NCBI RefSeq assembly: GCF_036850765.1
Contig: NC_089491.1
Location: 89,498,740-89,562,739, forward strand
Origin: Saccopteryx bilineata
Taxonomy: Eukaryota; Chordata; Mammalia; Chiroptera; Emballonuridae
DNA: 64,000 bases
Reading direction: 5' to 3'
Below, piece after piece: positions 38,046 through 50,488 of this stretch (position 1 is its first letter; each line of letters opens with the position of its first letter). Below the pieces are notes generated by a model. The model saw only the letters and a program-made list of their open reading frames with translations, was not told where the DNA came from and searched no databases. The translations under genes and the position numbers were made by a program.

Positions 38046-39499
38046 CGAAGTTAGTATTGAGCTAGACACACGGTTGGTGAGTAGGTATGTATTGAATTAG
38101 GCAACTTCTCTCAGGCAATCATGTCCATAGAAAAAAGTATCATTTCAGATTTATAATGATAATTTTATTATTTGATTTTTAGTTAGGAAACATTTGTTCT
38201 CTTATTCCTATCAACTAATAGAAATGAATAAAGGAACAAGACAAATAATTTCAGAATGAAAATAATATTCAGGAAATTGAACAGGATGATCTCAGAGAAA
38301 CCAAAGGGATCTATGTCACATTGTAGCAAATGGTTAGCAAAGTCCTATTCAGGGAGGGAAAACGTGAGCTGAGACCTGGGTAGCAAGGAGCTGGCTATGC
38401 AATAATTCAGGCTGGAGGGTTCCAGACAGCAGGAACAGGAAGTGCAAAGGCTTGGTGGTGGGGAGTAGAGGAAGAGCTAGCAGAGGTGTGTGTGGGGGGG
38501 GGGGGGGAGGGATGGTTTGGAAGTGTAAAGAAGGCTAGGATGGCTAGAGTCCACTGGGCAGGGGAATGATGTCCGCAGAGGTCAGTGAAGTAGCCAAGGT
38601 TCTGTTCATAAGGAGGGCAACAGGCCAAGGGAAGAATTTAGGACAATTTTCTGGTTGTAGTAAGAAGATCTTGGGTTTTTTAAGCAGGGAATGAACCGAT
38701 CTGATTTATAATTTTTAAGAAAATGCTTATCTGCTCTGTGAAGAATGGGCTAAAGATTTGTGCCCTCCTGGCACAAAGAACCTCTTAAAATATCAAAGAC
38801 TACTCCAAAAAAATAATAATAAAATTGTTTTGATATAAAAAAAATCTGACATGATTTGGGGGCTATTATATACATATAATTATAAAGGTATTTGGTGACT
38901 TCAGTCCATTTTAATGAGTGTTGAGTCCTCACTGTCAGCAGGGAGACAAATATCCCATGTTACTACACATTTCTCAGTTAAGGGGACATGGTTCTGTTAT
39001 TAAATTTTGTTTATTTATTTATATGAGATCTATTTCTTACTGATCATTGATGAATATGATCCACTTGATGGACATTAAAGAAAAAAATGCAGAGTCATTT
39101 CTGATAAACATCTTCCTTCAACCACTACAAAGCACATAATGCCGTCACCTGAGCCCTTCATTTTGAGATCACTGTGCATCTTAACATTTGTCAGACTCAC
39201 CATTTCTGAGCAGTGACCTATGCAATAGAAGCAACAGTCACCTTTACTTTATAAGACGGGCACATCTGCCCATCTTATATCTGAAATAGCTGATCTGGAG
39301 CACCAAATAGAGTCTTCAACAAGAATTCACTTCCTGGTCTTAAAACTTGGGGTACGAGGTTGCCCTAATAATTAATAATACTAAGAGAGTCCATCTCGCT
39401 ACTGAAAACTACGCAAAAGTTCAGAGCATCTGGTGGGTCTGAATTCATGGACAGGGTTTCAGAGGCCTCTCTGGGTTGTGGAGGAGCCCGCAGGGGACA
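38046..39499. other. Intron, mostly unique
   Basis: Only the G run at 38483 stands out. Confidence 0.5.
38483..38512 (+). repeat. GT run followed by a 14-base G run
   Basis: GTGTGTGTG runs into an uninterrupted G tract and then AGGG. Confidence 0.9.
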
Positions 39500-39595
39500 G
39501 GCCCAAGGACCAGGCCAACCAGTCTCTGTACCCCAGTGCCTAATGCAGTGCTTGGAATATGTAGGTGCTTAATAAATAGCTGTTCAATCAATTAT
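39500..39595 (+). mobile_element. L2 3' end
   Basis: CCCAGTGCCTAATGCAGTGC, then TAGGTGCTTAATAAATAGC. Confidence 0.65.
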
Positions 39596-40189
39596 CCTGA
39601 ATTAATAACTTTTAGTTCTAAAACCTAGCTTTCCTAAGAAACCTATCCTTATGGATCTCTTTATTGGGTAATTTAAAAGTTCACTTTGATGACATCCTGG
39701 CAAAGGCTACACTATTTTATTTGAAAACCTGGAGCTCCATTTGTGCTTGTTTTCCTCACGAGCTGACAGCGTGCCCCATGGACTTTCCTCCAAGCACAGC
39801 TGCTGAGTAGCCCTGTGGGAGGCCAGGGCTGCAGGAAGTGAAATGGACACCTGTGACACCTGAAATAACACAGAGTCCCATCAGCCCTGTGGCGAGTCAT
39901 CACAGACTGATAAAGGACAGCCACAGTCCATGGCCATTATAATAGGCAACATGTTTTAAGGCTAAAGAATTTCATGGGCCCCAAAGTGCCAATTGTCTGA
40001 GGGGTGACTGAGAAACCACAGCTGAAAGGTCCCCCTCTGCAAGAAGTCTAGAAACCTGCCTCTGACTCTTCCTGTCCAGAGGCTTAGGCCCTCTAAGGTC
40101 TTACTGGTATGTGCAGCTTTTCATACGAAAGCAAACATAGCAGCTATATTGCAGAAATACAGCATCGATGATATTATTAGTAATCACGT

Positions 40190-40370
40190 TAGCTGGTATT
40201 TACTGAACATTTATACCCAGTGTGTGAAGCCCAGTGTATTATCTTACTAAAACCTCCCAGCAACCTTATGACCCATGTCTCCTGGTGTTACAGCAGAAGG
40301 AACAGGGTTGACAGATCAAGGAGTAAGAAGGGAAGGCGACAGAGTCACCGGAACTGAACGTTACAAGGAC
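40190..40370 (-). mobile_element. MIR, diverged
   Basis: AAAACCTCCCAGCAACCTTA and a preceding TATTTACTGAACATTTATAC. Confidence 0.55.
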
Positions 40371-40844
40371 AGATTCTGAATTACATTGTTCTGCTCACTT
40401 GTTCAACGTGAAACTGCAGGGCGCTCCAGGTGAATAGTTTGCATTTTTTCCTCTTTTCTTCCTAAACAGTGAGATTTTTATCTTTAAAAGACATGAACAC
40501 GCAATCAGCTCTCACCACACACATGAATATTATACTGAGCCATCTGCCTCACCTCATTCATGGGAGGTTTGTCCCACTGGCATTGTCTTCCTAGTTTCAG
40601 CAGACCATGAGTCAAAATCTAAGTCTGTCCTGAAGGCACAATGAAAAAGTAACAATGCCATGACTTGAAATATCTTATTTCATCCAGGAAGGATTTTTTT
40701 CTGCAAAGGCCTCATGCTCAGAGAGAAGCCAGACTTTTTGCTTCTTCAAATTATCCTTTTGATTTTTTCCTCTCTCAGTCTTTGAATCGGTTTGTATATT
40801 CAAAGGTGTGCATGCATGTGCCTAGAATGTGAGCATCACAGAGG

Positions 40845-41045
40845 TCCATGGCACAGTGGAAAACGCAATGGTATCAGGAAGGTATAGGCCTTCACAATTG
40901 ACTGACCTGTGTCTTTCTGAGACTTGGTTTCATCATTTGGGAAAAAGGTACAAAACATCTTTCTAAAAGAGCTATAAAAAGTAATTGAGCTTTGTAAAGC
41001 ACCTGAGTTATTGTAGGCACTCAGTGAATGATAGACATTGTTTTT
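40845..41045 (+). mobile_element. MIR
   Basis: GAGACTTGGTTTCATCATTT and GTAAAGCACCTGAGTTATTG. Confidence 0.65.
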
Positions 41046-42039
41046 TACATTGATAAAAACAATCTAGCTTTAATAAAAGCTAGATATGATATAATCCATT
41101 TAGAAAAAAGTAGATGTGAGGTTTGTCTCTGATACCCACAGTAAAGAAACATCTCATTTGGCAGAAGATGTTCTATAAATCCCATTCAAAAACTAGTCTG
41201 TCCACAGACAGTAACTCATATCTGCCCATTTGCAGGATGAAGTAATGTGGCCATGCCCATGATCTAAAGTTGACTGACAGACATCTCCATCACAATGTAC
41301 CTTGTCATGGAACTCAGTAAATGCTGAATCCAAATATCTATGCTGAAATAACGAGCAGGGTCACAGATAATCCAAAAGGGTGACTACTTTTTAAATTATT
41401 CATTCAATTTATTTTTAAATAATAGCTGCCTCAATCTATGACTTAGGCCTTGGCTATGGCATCTTATAAGAATATGTATCAATTGATGATGGAAAGAAAC
41501 TCATAATCTTTCTAACCCAGATAGAAAGCTATTTTAAACATGGGTACAGTTGCATATTATTTGCAAGTTGAATAACTCTCTATTGTATGGCATAAAAATT
41601 ATATAATAGCAAGTCCATTCAATTTAAAAATACTTCCTTTATGCACATCAAGTACTATCAGTGAATTATCTAGTCTGACTTAGCTTGTTAGATTAGTGTG
41701 AACGTTGTGCTAAAAAAATCAGAAGGTGCATTTTTTTCAGAGACTAATTAGCATCATTCTTTTGGAAATCCTACAAAAATCTGTGATAGAGAAACTGCAT
41801 GACTATAAACACTGAGGTAAAAAGCCATCAGTATTGCTGGAAAAATACCACAAAGTGTGTGTCTAACTGATCAATGGGACCTTCAGAGCAGTGTTGTCTA
41901 ACTGGTTTCTACTACTACAGTGTCACTAATGTCACCATTTGTCTCAGGGACACTCTGAAACCCTCAGTGCAATCTAAATTTGGATTCATTTAACAAAAAT
42001 TGTCAAGTGCCAACCAGGTGCATAGGACTGTCCTCCCCA
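41046..42039. other. Intron, nothing recognised
   Basis: AT-rich unique sequence. Confidence 0.55.
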
Positions 42040-42505
42040 TTGCTTTATTGACAACAGTACTTCCCAAAGGACTGAAGGGATCCCTAGAGGTCCTTGCAGG
42101 GGTACATAAAGCCCTCCCCTTTCCAACTATATATCTGCATGAACCCAGATGTGAACTTAAAACACAGATCACAACAGATTGAAATACTAAAGCACATAAG
42201 AGAGTCCAGGGGTTTTCTGTTGAACCAGACATTAAAGAGATTTGCAGAAGCTAAAAACAATGCCATTCTTATTGCTTGGTTCTTTTTGTTTGTTTTGTTT
42301 TGGGAAATACAGTTATTTTATATAAAAAAAATTGTGTTTATGTTACTTTGTGAAGTGTTTATTAGTATTTTTTCAATGAATTATTTAGTAAATATTTAAA
42401 AAATATTCTTAGTTTTAATTTCTAATATGGTAACAGTTGATAGATAAAGCATTAATAAAAAAGCTTTGAGATTTTCAATAATTTTTTAGTGTGAAGGAGA
42501 TAGGA
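42040..42505 (+). mobile_element. Ancient hAT-type fragment
   Basis: The stretch TTTTGGGAAATACAGTTATT, then TTTTAATTTCTAATATGGTA and TTTCAATAATTTTTTAGTGT, resembles the 3' part of an old Charlie-like element. Boundaries are not defined. Confidence 0.45.
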
Positions 42506-43499
42506 GACAAAGAGAGAGAGAGAGAGAGTGTTACTCTTCTACATGTATCTTATTTAAATCTTATAGCATCCCAGTTTCCTTTCCCAAATTTAATTGTCTT
42601 CATAGAGCTTATCATTACCTAAAATAACACATTTTTATTTATCTGTTTTCTTCATACTCCAGTCATTTGGCTCTCTGCTCTCAGACCCATTCTCTACCCT
42701 TCCTCTGCAACATACATTTCCCAGGATCCTTTGCAAAAGACAATGGGAAGCAGTGGCAGGAGCCTAAGGAGGAGGGCTAGCCCAGGAGTGTCTCCAGCCC
42801 TCTCTCCTTTGGACTCCAGCTATAACATCTTCTCCCTGGTTCCAGTGCCTGCTGATGTGCCTTCCCTCTGTGCTCCCAGCTCCTGCGGAGCAGCCTGGCT
42901 CCCAGGCTTTCATAATCCCTTCTCCTTTGCATGTCTAATCCTAGGGTGCAATGGTTTGCAGCTCTGGTTATTGCCATCTGATTGCTTCACAGTCCCAGTT
43001 TGACTTTTCAGCTATTCCCATGCTTTGAAGGAAGAAATTTATTTCAGCTTCTTCATTTGAAAATAGGGATAATAATAATGACCAATCAGAGCTGCTGTCA
43101 GGATTAGAAAAAAAAAAGAAAAAAAATATATATAATATATAAAACAAACCTAGCACACTACTTGGCCCAGAATAAATTTTTAAAATATGTTAGTGAATAT
43201 TACTATAGTGTATTTTAAGTGTAATTTCTGCTTTCCTTACATAAAAAGTAAATTCATTGCTTTCAGCAGATATTATAGTTTTGATTATTAACTGAGATTC
43301 TAATGGATATGGAAATTATTTTCTCCAAGATAAATTATGACACAGTCAATAGTTTTTCTCTATTTTTACTTCCGTTGGAAAACAAATGTGAAGAGAATAC
43401 TGTAGGGGAAATTATTTTATGTGATCAAGCATTACAAAGTACAATAAATCAGAAGTCTTTCCTGTTCACACCAGTGTGAAAAGAAAATAAAGCTCAAAT
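42506..43499. other. Intron, nothing recognised
   Basis: Unique sequence with a short A-rich/TA-rich tract at 43108-43140. Confidence 0.55.
42511..42530. repeat. Short (GA)n
   Basis: AGAGAGAG run of about 20 bases. Confidence 0.8.
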
Positions 43500-43700
43500 A
43501 TATTCAGCACTTAATTCTCTACTTGGAACTTGCTAAGTGATTTATATGCATTGACAATTAATTCTCATAATCTTACAAAGTGGATATTATTATTATTGCC
43601 CCCTCTTTCCAGATGAGGAGACAGGCTCAGAGAGGGTCGGGGCTTGCCAAGATCACACAGTCCACAGGGAGAGGAACAGAGTTGAACCTAGACTACAGAG
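43500..43700 (-). mobile_element. MIR
   Basis: TTTCCAGATGAGGAGACAGG and GCCAAGATCACACAGTCC. Confidence 0.8.
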
Positions 43701-44203
43701 GAACCATTATCTGTAACCCGTTTTTGGAAAACAAAAACAAAGCAATCCAATAGTTTTGCTTACAGATTGTTTCCCAGGGGACTTGGAACCTATAATTAAC
43801 ATACTGGCTATTATTTCCCTTCGATGGCATAAAAAGACAGATGCTCTCCAGGGCATGCTCTTCTTTCCCGCTTTTGGATGGCCAAATATAGCCGTGTATC
43901 TGGGGGCCATAACAGGTAAATTCCCCAATATTCAACAACTTCCTCGCCTCTGCTCCTGCTGGCCATGGGTGGATTCCCGGGCTGAGTCAGGCAATCAAGG
44001 TGAGGTTGAAGGTAGCCATCCACAAACACTGCTGGTGGCCCCCAGCACCGAAGTCCCCCTGTACTGCCACAGCCAGCAGCAGGCTCCCTCACACCAGCTG
44101 TGCTGGGAGCCAGACGGGGCCTGTGATTGCTGGCAGGCTCCCAGAGAGTGTGGCACGAGGTGGGCAACAGCACAAATACCCGACTATTGGCCGGAGTTTC
44201 TTT
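43701..44203. other. Left flank of the minisatellite
   Basis: Unique sequence. 43940-44180 is GC-richer than the surrounding intron. No relation to the repeat unit is visible until TTATATCATCACTGC at 44205. Confidence 0.6.
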
Positions 44204-46420
44204 CTTATATCATCACTGCTCTCCAGTCCTTATATCATCACTGCTCTCCAGTCCTTGTATCATCACTGCTCTCCAGTCCTTACATCATCACTGCTCTCCA
44301 GTCCTTACATCATCACTGCTCTCCAGTCCTTACATCATCACTGCTCTCCAGTCCTTGTATCGTCACTGCTCTCCAGTCCTTACATCGTCACTGCTCTCCA
44401 GTCCTTACATCGTCACTGCTCTCCAGTCCTTACATCGTCACTGCTCTCCAGTCCTTGTATCGTCACTGCTCTCCAGTCCTTGTATCGTCACTGCTCTCCA
44501 GTCCTTACATCGTCACTGCTCTCCAGTCCTTGTATCATCACTGCTCTCCAGTCCTTGTATCATCACTGCTCTCCAGTCCTTACATCATCACTGCTCTCCA
44601 GTCCTTGTATCATCACTGCTCTCCAGTCCTTACATCGTCACTGCTCTCCAGTCCTTACATCGTCACTGCTCTCCAGTCCTTACATCGTCACTGCTCTCCA
44701 GTCCTTGTATCGTCACTACTCTCCAGTCCTTATATCATCACTGCTCTCCAGTCCTTGTATCATCACTGCTCTCCAGTCCTTACATCATCACTGCTCTCCA
44801 GTCCTTACATCATCACTGCTCTCCAGTCCTTGTATCGTCACTGCTCTCCAGTCCTTACATCGTCACTGCTCTCCAGTCCTTACATCGTCACTGCTCTCCA
44901 GTCCTTACATCGTCACTGCTCTCCAGTCCTTGTATCATCACTGCTCTCCAGTCCTTGTATCATCACTGCTCTCCAGTCCTTACATCGTCACTGCTCTCCA
45001 GTCCTTGTATCATCACTGCTCTCCAGTCCTTACATCGTCACTGCTCTCCAGTCCTTACATCATCACTGCTCTCCAGTCCTTACATCGTCACTGCTCTCCA
45101 GTCCTTGTATCGTCACTGCTCTCCAGTCCTTACATCATCACTGCTCTCCAGTCCTTGTATCGTCACTGCTCTCCAGTCCTTACATCGTCACTGCTCTCCA
45201 GTCCTTACATCGTCACTGCTCTCCAGTCCTTACATCGTCACTGCTCTCCAGTCCTTGTATCATCACTGCTCTCCAGTCCTTGTATCATCACTGCTCTCCA
45301 GTCCTTACATCGTCACTGCTCTCCAGTCCTTACATCGTCACTGCTCTCCAGTCCTTACATCATCACTGCTCTCCAGTCCTTACATCATCACTGCTCTCCA
45401 GTCCTTGTATCGTCACTGCTCTCCAGTCCTTACATCGTCACTGCTCTCCAGTCCTTACATCGTCACTGCTCTCCAGTCCTTGTATCGTCACTGCTCTCCA
45501 GTCCTTATATCATCACTGCTCTCGAGTCCTTGTATCATCACTGCTCTCCAGTCCTTACATCATCACTGCTCTCCAGTCCTTACATCGTCACTGCTCTCCA
45601 GTCCTTACATCGTCACTGCTCTCCAGTCCTTGTATCATCACTGCTCTCCAGTCCTTGTATCATCACTGCTCTCCAGTCCTTGTATCATCACTGCTCTCCA
45701 GTCCTTGTATCATCACTGCTCTCCAGTCCTTGTATCATCACTGCTCTCCAGTCCTTACATCGTCACTGCTCTCCAGTCCTTACATCATCACTGCTCTCCA
45801 GTCCTTACATCGTCACTGCTCTCCAGTCCTTGTATCATCACTGCTCTCCAGTCCTTACATCATCACTGCTCTCCAGTCCTTATATCATCACTGCTCTCCA
45901 GTCCTTGTATCATCACTGCTCTCCAGTCCTTATATCATCACTGCTCTCCAGTCCTTACATCATCACTGCTCTCCAGTCCTTATATCATCACTGCTCTCCA
46001 GTCCTTACATCGTCACTGCTCTCCAGTCCTTACATCGTCACTGCTCTCCAGTCCTTACATCGTCACTGCTCTCCAGTCCTTACATCGTCACTGCTCTCCA
46101 GTCCTTGTATCATCACTGCTCTCCAGTCCTTGTATCATCACTGCTCTCCAGTCCTTGTATCATCACTGCTCTCCAGTCCTTGTATCGTCACTGCTCTCCA
46201 GTCCTTGTATCATCACTGCTCTCCAGTCCTTACATCGTCACTGCTCTCCAGTCCTTACATCATCACTGCTCTCCAGTCCTTACATCGTCACTGCTCTCCA
46301 GTCCTTGTATCATCACTGCTCTCCAGTCCTTACATCGTCACTGCTCTCCAGTCCTTACATCGTCACTGCTCTCCAGTCCTTACATCATCACTGCTCTCCA
46401 GTCCTTACATCGTCACTGCT

Positions 46421-46871
46421 CGTCACTGCTCTCCAGTCCTTACATCGTCACTGCTCTCCAGTCCTTACATCATCACTGCTCTCCAGTCCTTACATCGTCA
46501 CTGCTCTCCAGTCCTTATATCATCACTGCTCTCCAGTCCTTACATCATCACTGCTCTCCAGTCCTTACATCGTCACTGCTCTCCAGTCCTTACATCGTCA
46601 CTGCTCTCCAGTCCTTACATCGTCACTGCTCTCCAGTCCTTGTATCATCACTGCTCTCCAGTCCTTGTATCATCACTGCTCTCCAGTCCTTACATCGTCA
46701 CTGCTCTCCAGTCCTTACATCATCACTGCTCTCCAGTCCTTGTATCATCACTGCTCTCCAGTCCTTATATCATCACTGCTCTCCAGTCCTTGTATCATCA
46801 CTGCTCTCCAGTCCTTACATCGTCACTGCTCTCCAGTCCTTACATCGTCACTGCTCTCCAGTCCTTACATC
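46421..46871. repeat. Higher-order block in the minisatellite, copy 1
   Basis: 451 bases, including 17 consecutive complete units with the same order of variant types, are identical to 47031-47481. The offset is 610 bases. The match breaks on the left at the 10-base insertion of 46411-46430 and on the right at a G/A difference at 46872/47482. Confidence 0.9.
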
Positions 46872-47030
46872 ATCACTGCTCTCCAGTCCTTACATCGTCA
46901 CTGCTCGTCACTGCTCTCCAGTCCTTACATCGTCACTGCTCTCCAGTCCTTATATCATCACTGCTCTCCAGTCCTTACATCATCACTGCTCTCCAGTCCT
47001 TACATCATCACTGCTCTCCAGTCCTTACAT

Positions 47031-47481
47031 CGTCACTGCTCTCCAGTCCTTACATCGTCACTGCTCTCCAGTCCTTACATCATCACTGCTCTCCAGTCCT
47101 TACATCGTCACTGCTCTCCAGTCCTTATATCATCACTGCTCTCCAGTCCTTACATCATCACTGCTCTCCAGTCCTTACATCGTCACTGCTCTCCAGTCCT
47201 TACATCGTCACTGCTCTCCAGTCCTTACATCGTCACTGCTCTCCAGTCCTTGTATCATCACTGCTCTCCAGTCCTTGTATCATCACTGCTCTCCAGTCCT
47301 TACATCGTCACTGCTCTCCAGTCCTTACATCATCACTGCTCTCCAGTCCTTGTATCATCACTGCTCTCCAGTCCTTATATCATCACTGCTCTCCAGTCCT
47401 TGTATCATCACTGCTCTCCAGTCCTTACATCGTCACTGCTCTCCAGTCCTTACATCGTCACTGCTCTCCAGTCCTTACATC
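47031..47481. repeat. Higher-order block in the minisatellite, copy 2
   Basis: Identical to 46421-46871, which shows a multi-unit duplication inside the array. Confidence 0.9.
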
Positions 47482-49385
47482 GTCACTGCTCTCCAGTCCT
47501 TACATCGTCACTGCTCTCCAGTCCTTACATCGTCACTGCTCTCCAGTCCTTGTATCATCACTGCTCTCCAGTCCTTATATCATCACTGCTCTCCAGTCCT
47601 TACATCATCACTGCTCTCCAGTCCTTGTATCGTCACTGCTCTCCAGTCCTTATATCATCACTGCTCTCCAGTCCTTACATCGTCACTGCTCTCCAGTCCT
47701 TACATCGTCACTGCTCTCCAGTCCTTACATCGTCACTGCTCTCCAGTCCTTACATCGTCACTGCTCTCCAGTCCTTGCATCGTCACTGCTCTCCAGTCCT
47801 TACATCGTCACTGCTCTCCAGTCCTTGCATCGTCACTGCTCTCCAGTCCTTACATCATCACTGCTCTCCAGTCCTTACATCGTCACTGCTCTCCAGTCCT
47901 TACATCGTCAGTGCTCTCCAGTCCTTACATCATCACTGCTCTCCAGTCCTTACATCGTCACTGCTCTCCAGTCCTTACATCGTCACTGCTCTCCAGTCCT
48001 TACATCGTCACTGCTCTCCAGTCCTTGTATCGTCACTGCTTACATCGTCACTGCTCTCCAGTCCTTACATCGTCACTGCTCTCCAGTCCTTACATCATCA
48101 CTGCTCTCCAGTCCTTACATCGTCACTGCTCGTCACTGCTCTCCAGTCCTTACATCATCACTGCTCTCCAGTCCTTATATCATCACTGCTCTCCAGTCCT
48201 TACATCATCACTGCTCTCCAGTCCTTACATCGTCACTGCTCTCCAGTCCTTACATCGTCACTGCTCTCCAGTCCTTACATCGTCACTGCTCTCCAGTCCT
48301 TACATCGTCACTGCTCTCCAGTCCTTGCATCGTCACTGCTCTCCAGTCCTTACATCATCACTGCTCTCCAGTCCTTACATCATCACTGCTCTCCAGTCCT
48401 TACATCGTCACTGCTCTCCAGTCCTTACATCATCACTGCTCTCCAGTCCTTACATCATCACTGCTCTCCAGTCCTTACATCGTCACTGCTCTCCAGTCCT
48501 TACATCGTCACTGCTCTCCAGTCCTTACATCGTCACTGCTCTCCAGTCCTTGTATCGTCACTGCTCTCCAGTCCTTACATCGTCACTGCTCTCCAGTCCT
48601 TACATCGTCACTGCTCTCCAGTCCTTACATCGTCACTGCTCTCCAGTCCTTACATCGTCACTGCTCTCCAGTCCTTGTATCGTCACTGCTCTCCAGTCCT
48701 TACATCATCACTGCTCTCCAGTCCTTACATCGTCACTGCTCTCCAGTCCTTGTATCGTCACTGCTCTCCAGTCCTTATATCATCACTGCTCTCCAGTCCT
48801 TACATCATCACTGCTCTCCAGTCCTTGTATCATCACTGCTCTCCAGTCCTTATATCATCACTGCTCTCCAGTCCTTACATCGTCACTGCTCTCCAGTCCT
48901 TACATCGTCACTGCTCTCCAGTCCTTACATCGTCACTGCTCTCCAGTCCTTACATCATCACTGCTCTCCAGTCCTTACATCGTCACTGCTCGTCACTGCT
49001 CTCCAGTCCTTACATCATCACTGCTCTCCAGTCCTTATATCATCACTGCTCTCCAGTCCTTACATCATCACTGCTCTCCAGTCCTTACATCGTCACTGCT
49101 CTCCAGTCCTTATATCATCACTGCTCTCCAGTCCTTACATCATCACTGCTCTCCAGTCCTTACATCGTCACTGCTCTCCAGTCCTTATATCGTCACTGCT
49201 CTCCAGTCCTTACATCGTCACTGCTCTCCAGTCCTTACATCGTCACTGCTCTCCAGTCCTTACATCGTCACTGCTCTCCAGTCCTTACATCGTCACTGCT
49301 CTCCAGTCCTTGTATCGTCACTGCTCTCCAGTCCTTACATCATCACTGCTCTCCTGTCCTTATATCATCACTGCTCTCCAGTCCT

Positions 49386-50479
49386 GTGCTGAGTGCAGAA
49401 ACCCTGAAAACCTATTGCTTCCCTTGAAGAAAAAAAATGTCCTTTTCCTGAGAGGAAACTTAAAAACTTCAGTTTGTACTCCACCAAGACAAATATTTTA
49501 ACTTTCAAAGGCATGCATTAAAGATCAATTAGACTCATCACCAGAGAGGTATTCACATATAAAGGGTCTCTTTGCCAATCTTTCTTAAAATATGGAACTC
49601 TCTCTGAGACATGAAAATATTAGCCAAGTGACAAAACAGTCAACTGCCCTATAGTTTTCAGGAACACATCTGCTCAGCAATGTGAACTGTGTGGCCACAC
49701 AGAGTTAATCTCATCCCAGGAATGTTGACCTTTTCTTCCACTGGTTCCATAAGAATACAGCAGCGATGAAGGGAAGATGGATTACCAACCCCACAGCCGA
49801 ACGTGTCACGCAATGATAGATGCTCATCGCTGGTTCTTTCCTTTCTCACCTCTGTCCACCTGTAGCCTGTTTCCTCACACTGACACTGCGTGATACTGAG
49901 GGGACTAACGCTGAAAGCGTACCCAGCTTGCACTAAGTGGTTTCCATGCAGCATGCCATTTTATATTGTCAACGCTCCTGTGAAATGCATGCTGTTGTAC
50001 GCATTTGATGGACAAAGAACTGGTTTAGAAAGACTGGAAAATTGCTAGTGAAAGCTGGTAACGGGTATTCACATTCAGGTCTTAGACGAATGCTTCCGTT
50101 CCTCTTACCACTCCTCCTTTCCAAACTGGCTCATCTGCCCAGAGCATCCATTTTACTAGAAGACTTAAAGGGGAAACTATTTATGTCATTTAGAATATGA
50201 ATTTAATATGAACTTTTAAAGATAAAACACCAGAAAGGTCTCGTACGCAGAGGCCTTACAGAAGACCCATGTCCCAGACCTATGAAGGCATTTTAAAGGA
50301 AAAGCTTGTGTGTGAATCACTCTCCATACATGGAGGGCAGGCAAATCACTTTGCCTCCACCAAAATGACATTGTTTAAGTATCCAGACACTGTCTGGAGG
50401 GGAGGCAGAGAGAGAGGGCTCCCAGTGTCAGGGCCCCGCTGAAACACCTGCTCAGAAAGCAAAAGCCCATGGTCTCTTC
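49386..50479. other. Right flank of the minisatellite
   Basis: Unique intronic sequence; nothing recognised. Confidence 0.6.
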
Positions 50480-50488
50480 AGAACTCAG

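Larger units (their letters stand above)
44204..49385. repeat. 25-base minisatellite, about 206 copies
   Basis: A 25-base unit repeats almost without interruption for 5.18 kb. The unit is T, then A or G, then C or T, then ATC, then G or A, then TCACTGCTCTCCAGTCCT. Three positions carry nearly all the variation, giving types TACATCG, TACATCA, TGTATCA, TGTATCG, TATATCA and a rare TGCATCG. By eye TAC types are the majority and roughly half or more of the units contain CpG. The plus strand is about 72% pyrimidine. Four units carry a 10-base internal duplication (46411, 46896, 48121, 48981) and one partial 15-base unit occurs near 48036. The flanks are unique intron. Because 25 is not a multiple of 3 and the unit has no stop trinucleotide on the plus strand, all three plus frames stay open for roughly 1770-1880 codons, which is not evidence of coding. 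The minus strand, the sense strand of MOB3B, has stops in every frame. Confidence 0.98.

Noticed and set aside
44204..49385. CRISPR-like array
   Set aside because: There are no unique spacers. The units are contiguous and the genome is mammalian.
44204..49385. Centromeric or telomeric satellite
   Set aside because: The 25-base unit has no telomere motif, and the array is short and embedded in a gene intron with unique flanks.
43756..49501. Three overlapping open frames of about 1770-1880 codons on the plus strand
   Set aside because: They come from a 25-base repeat with no stop trinucleotide read in three frames. All give the same 25-residue cycle, there is no promoter or start context, and they run antisense to MOB3B.
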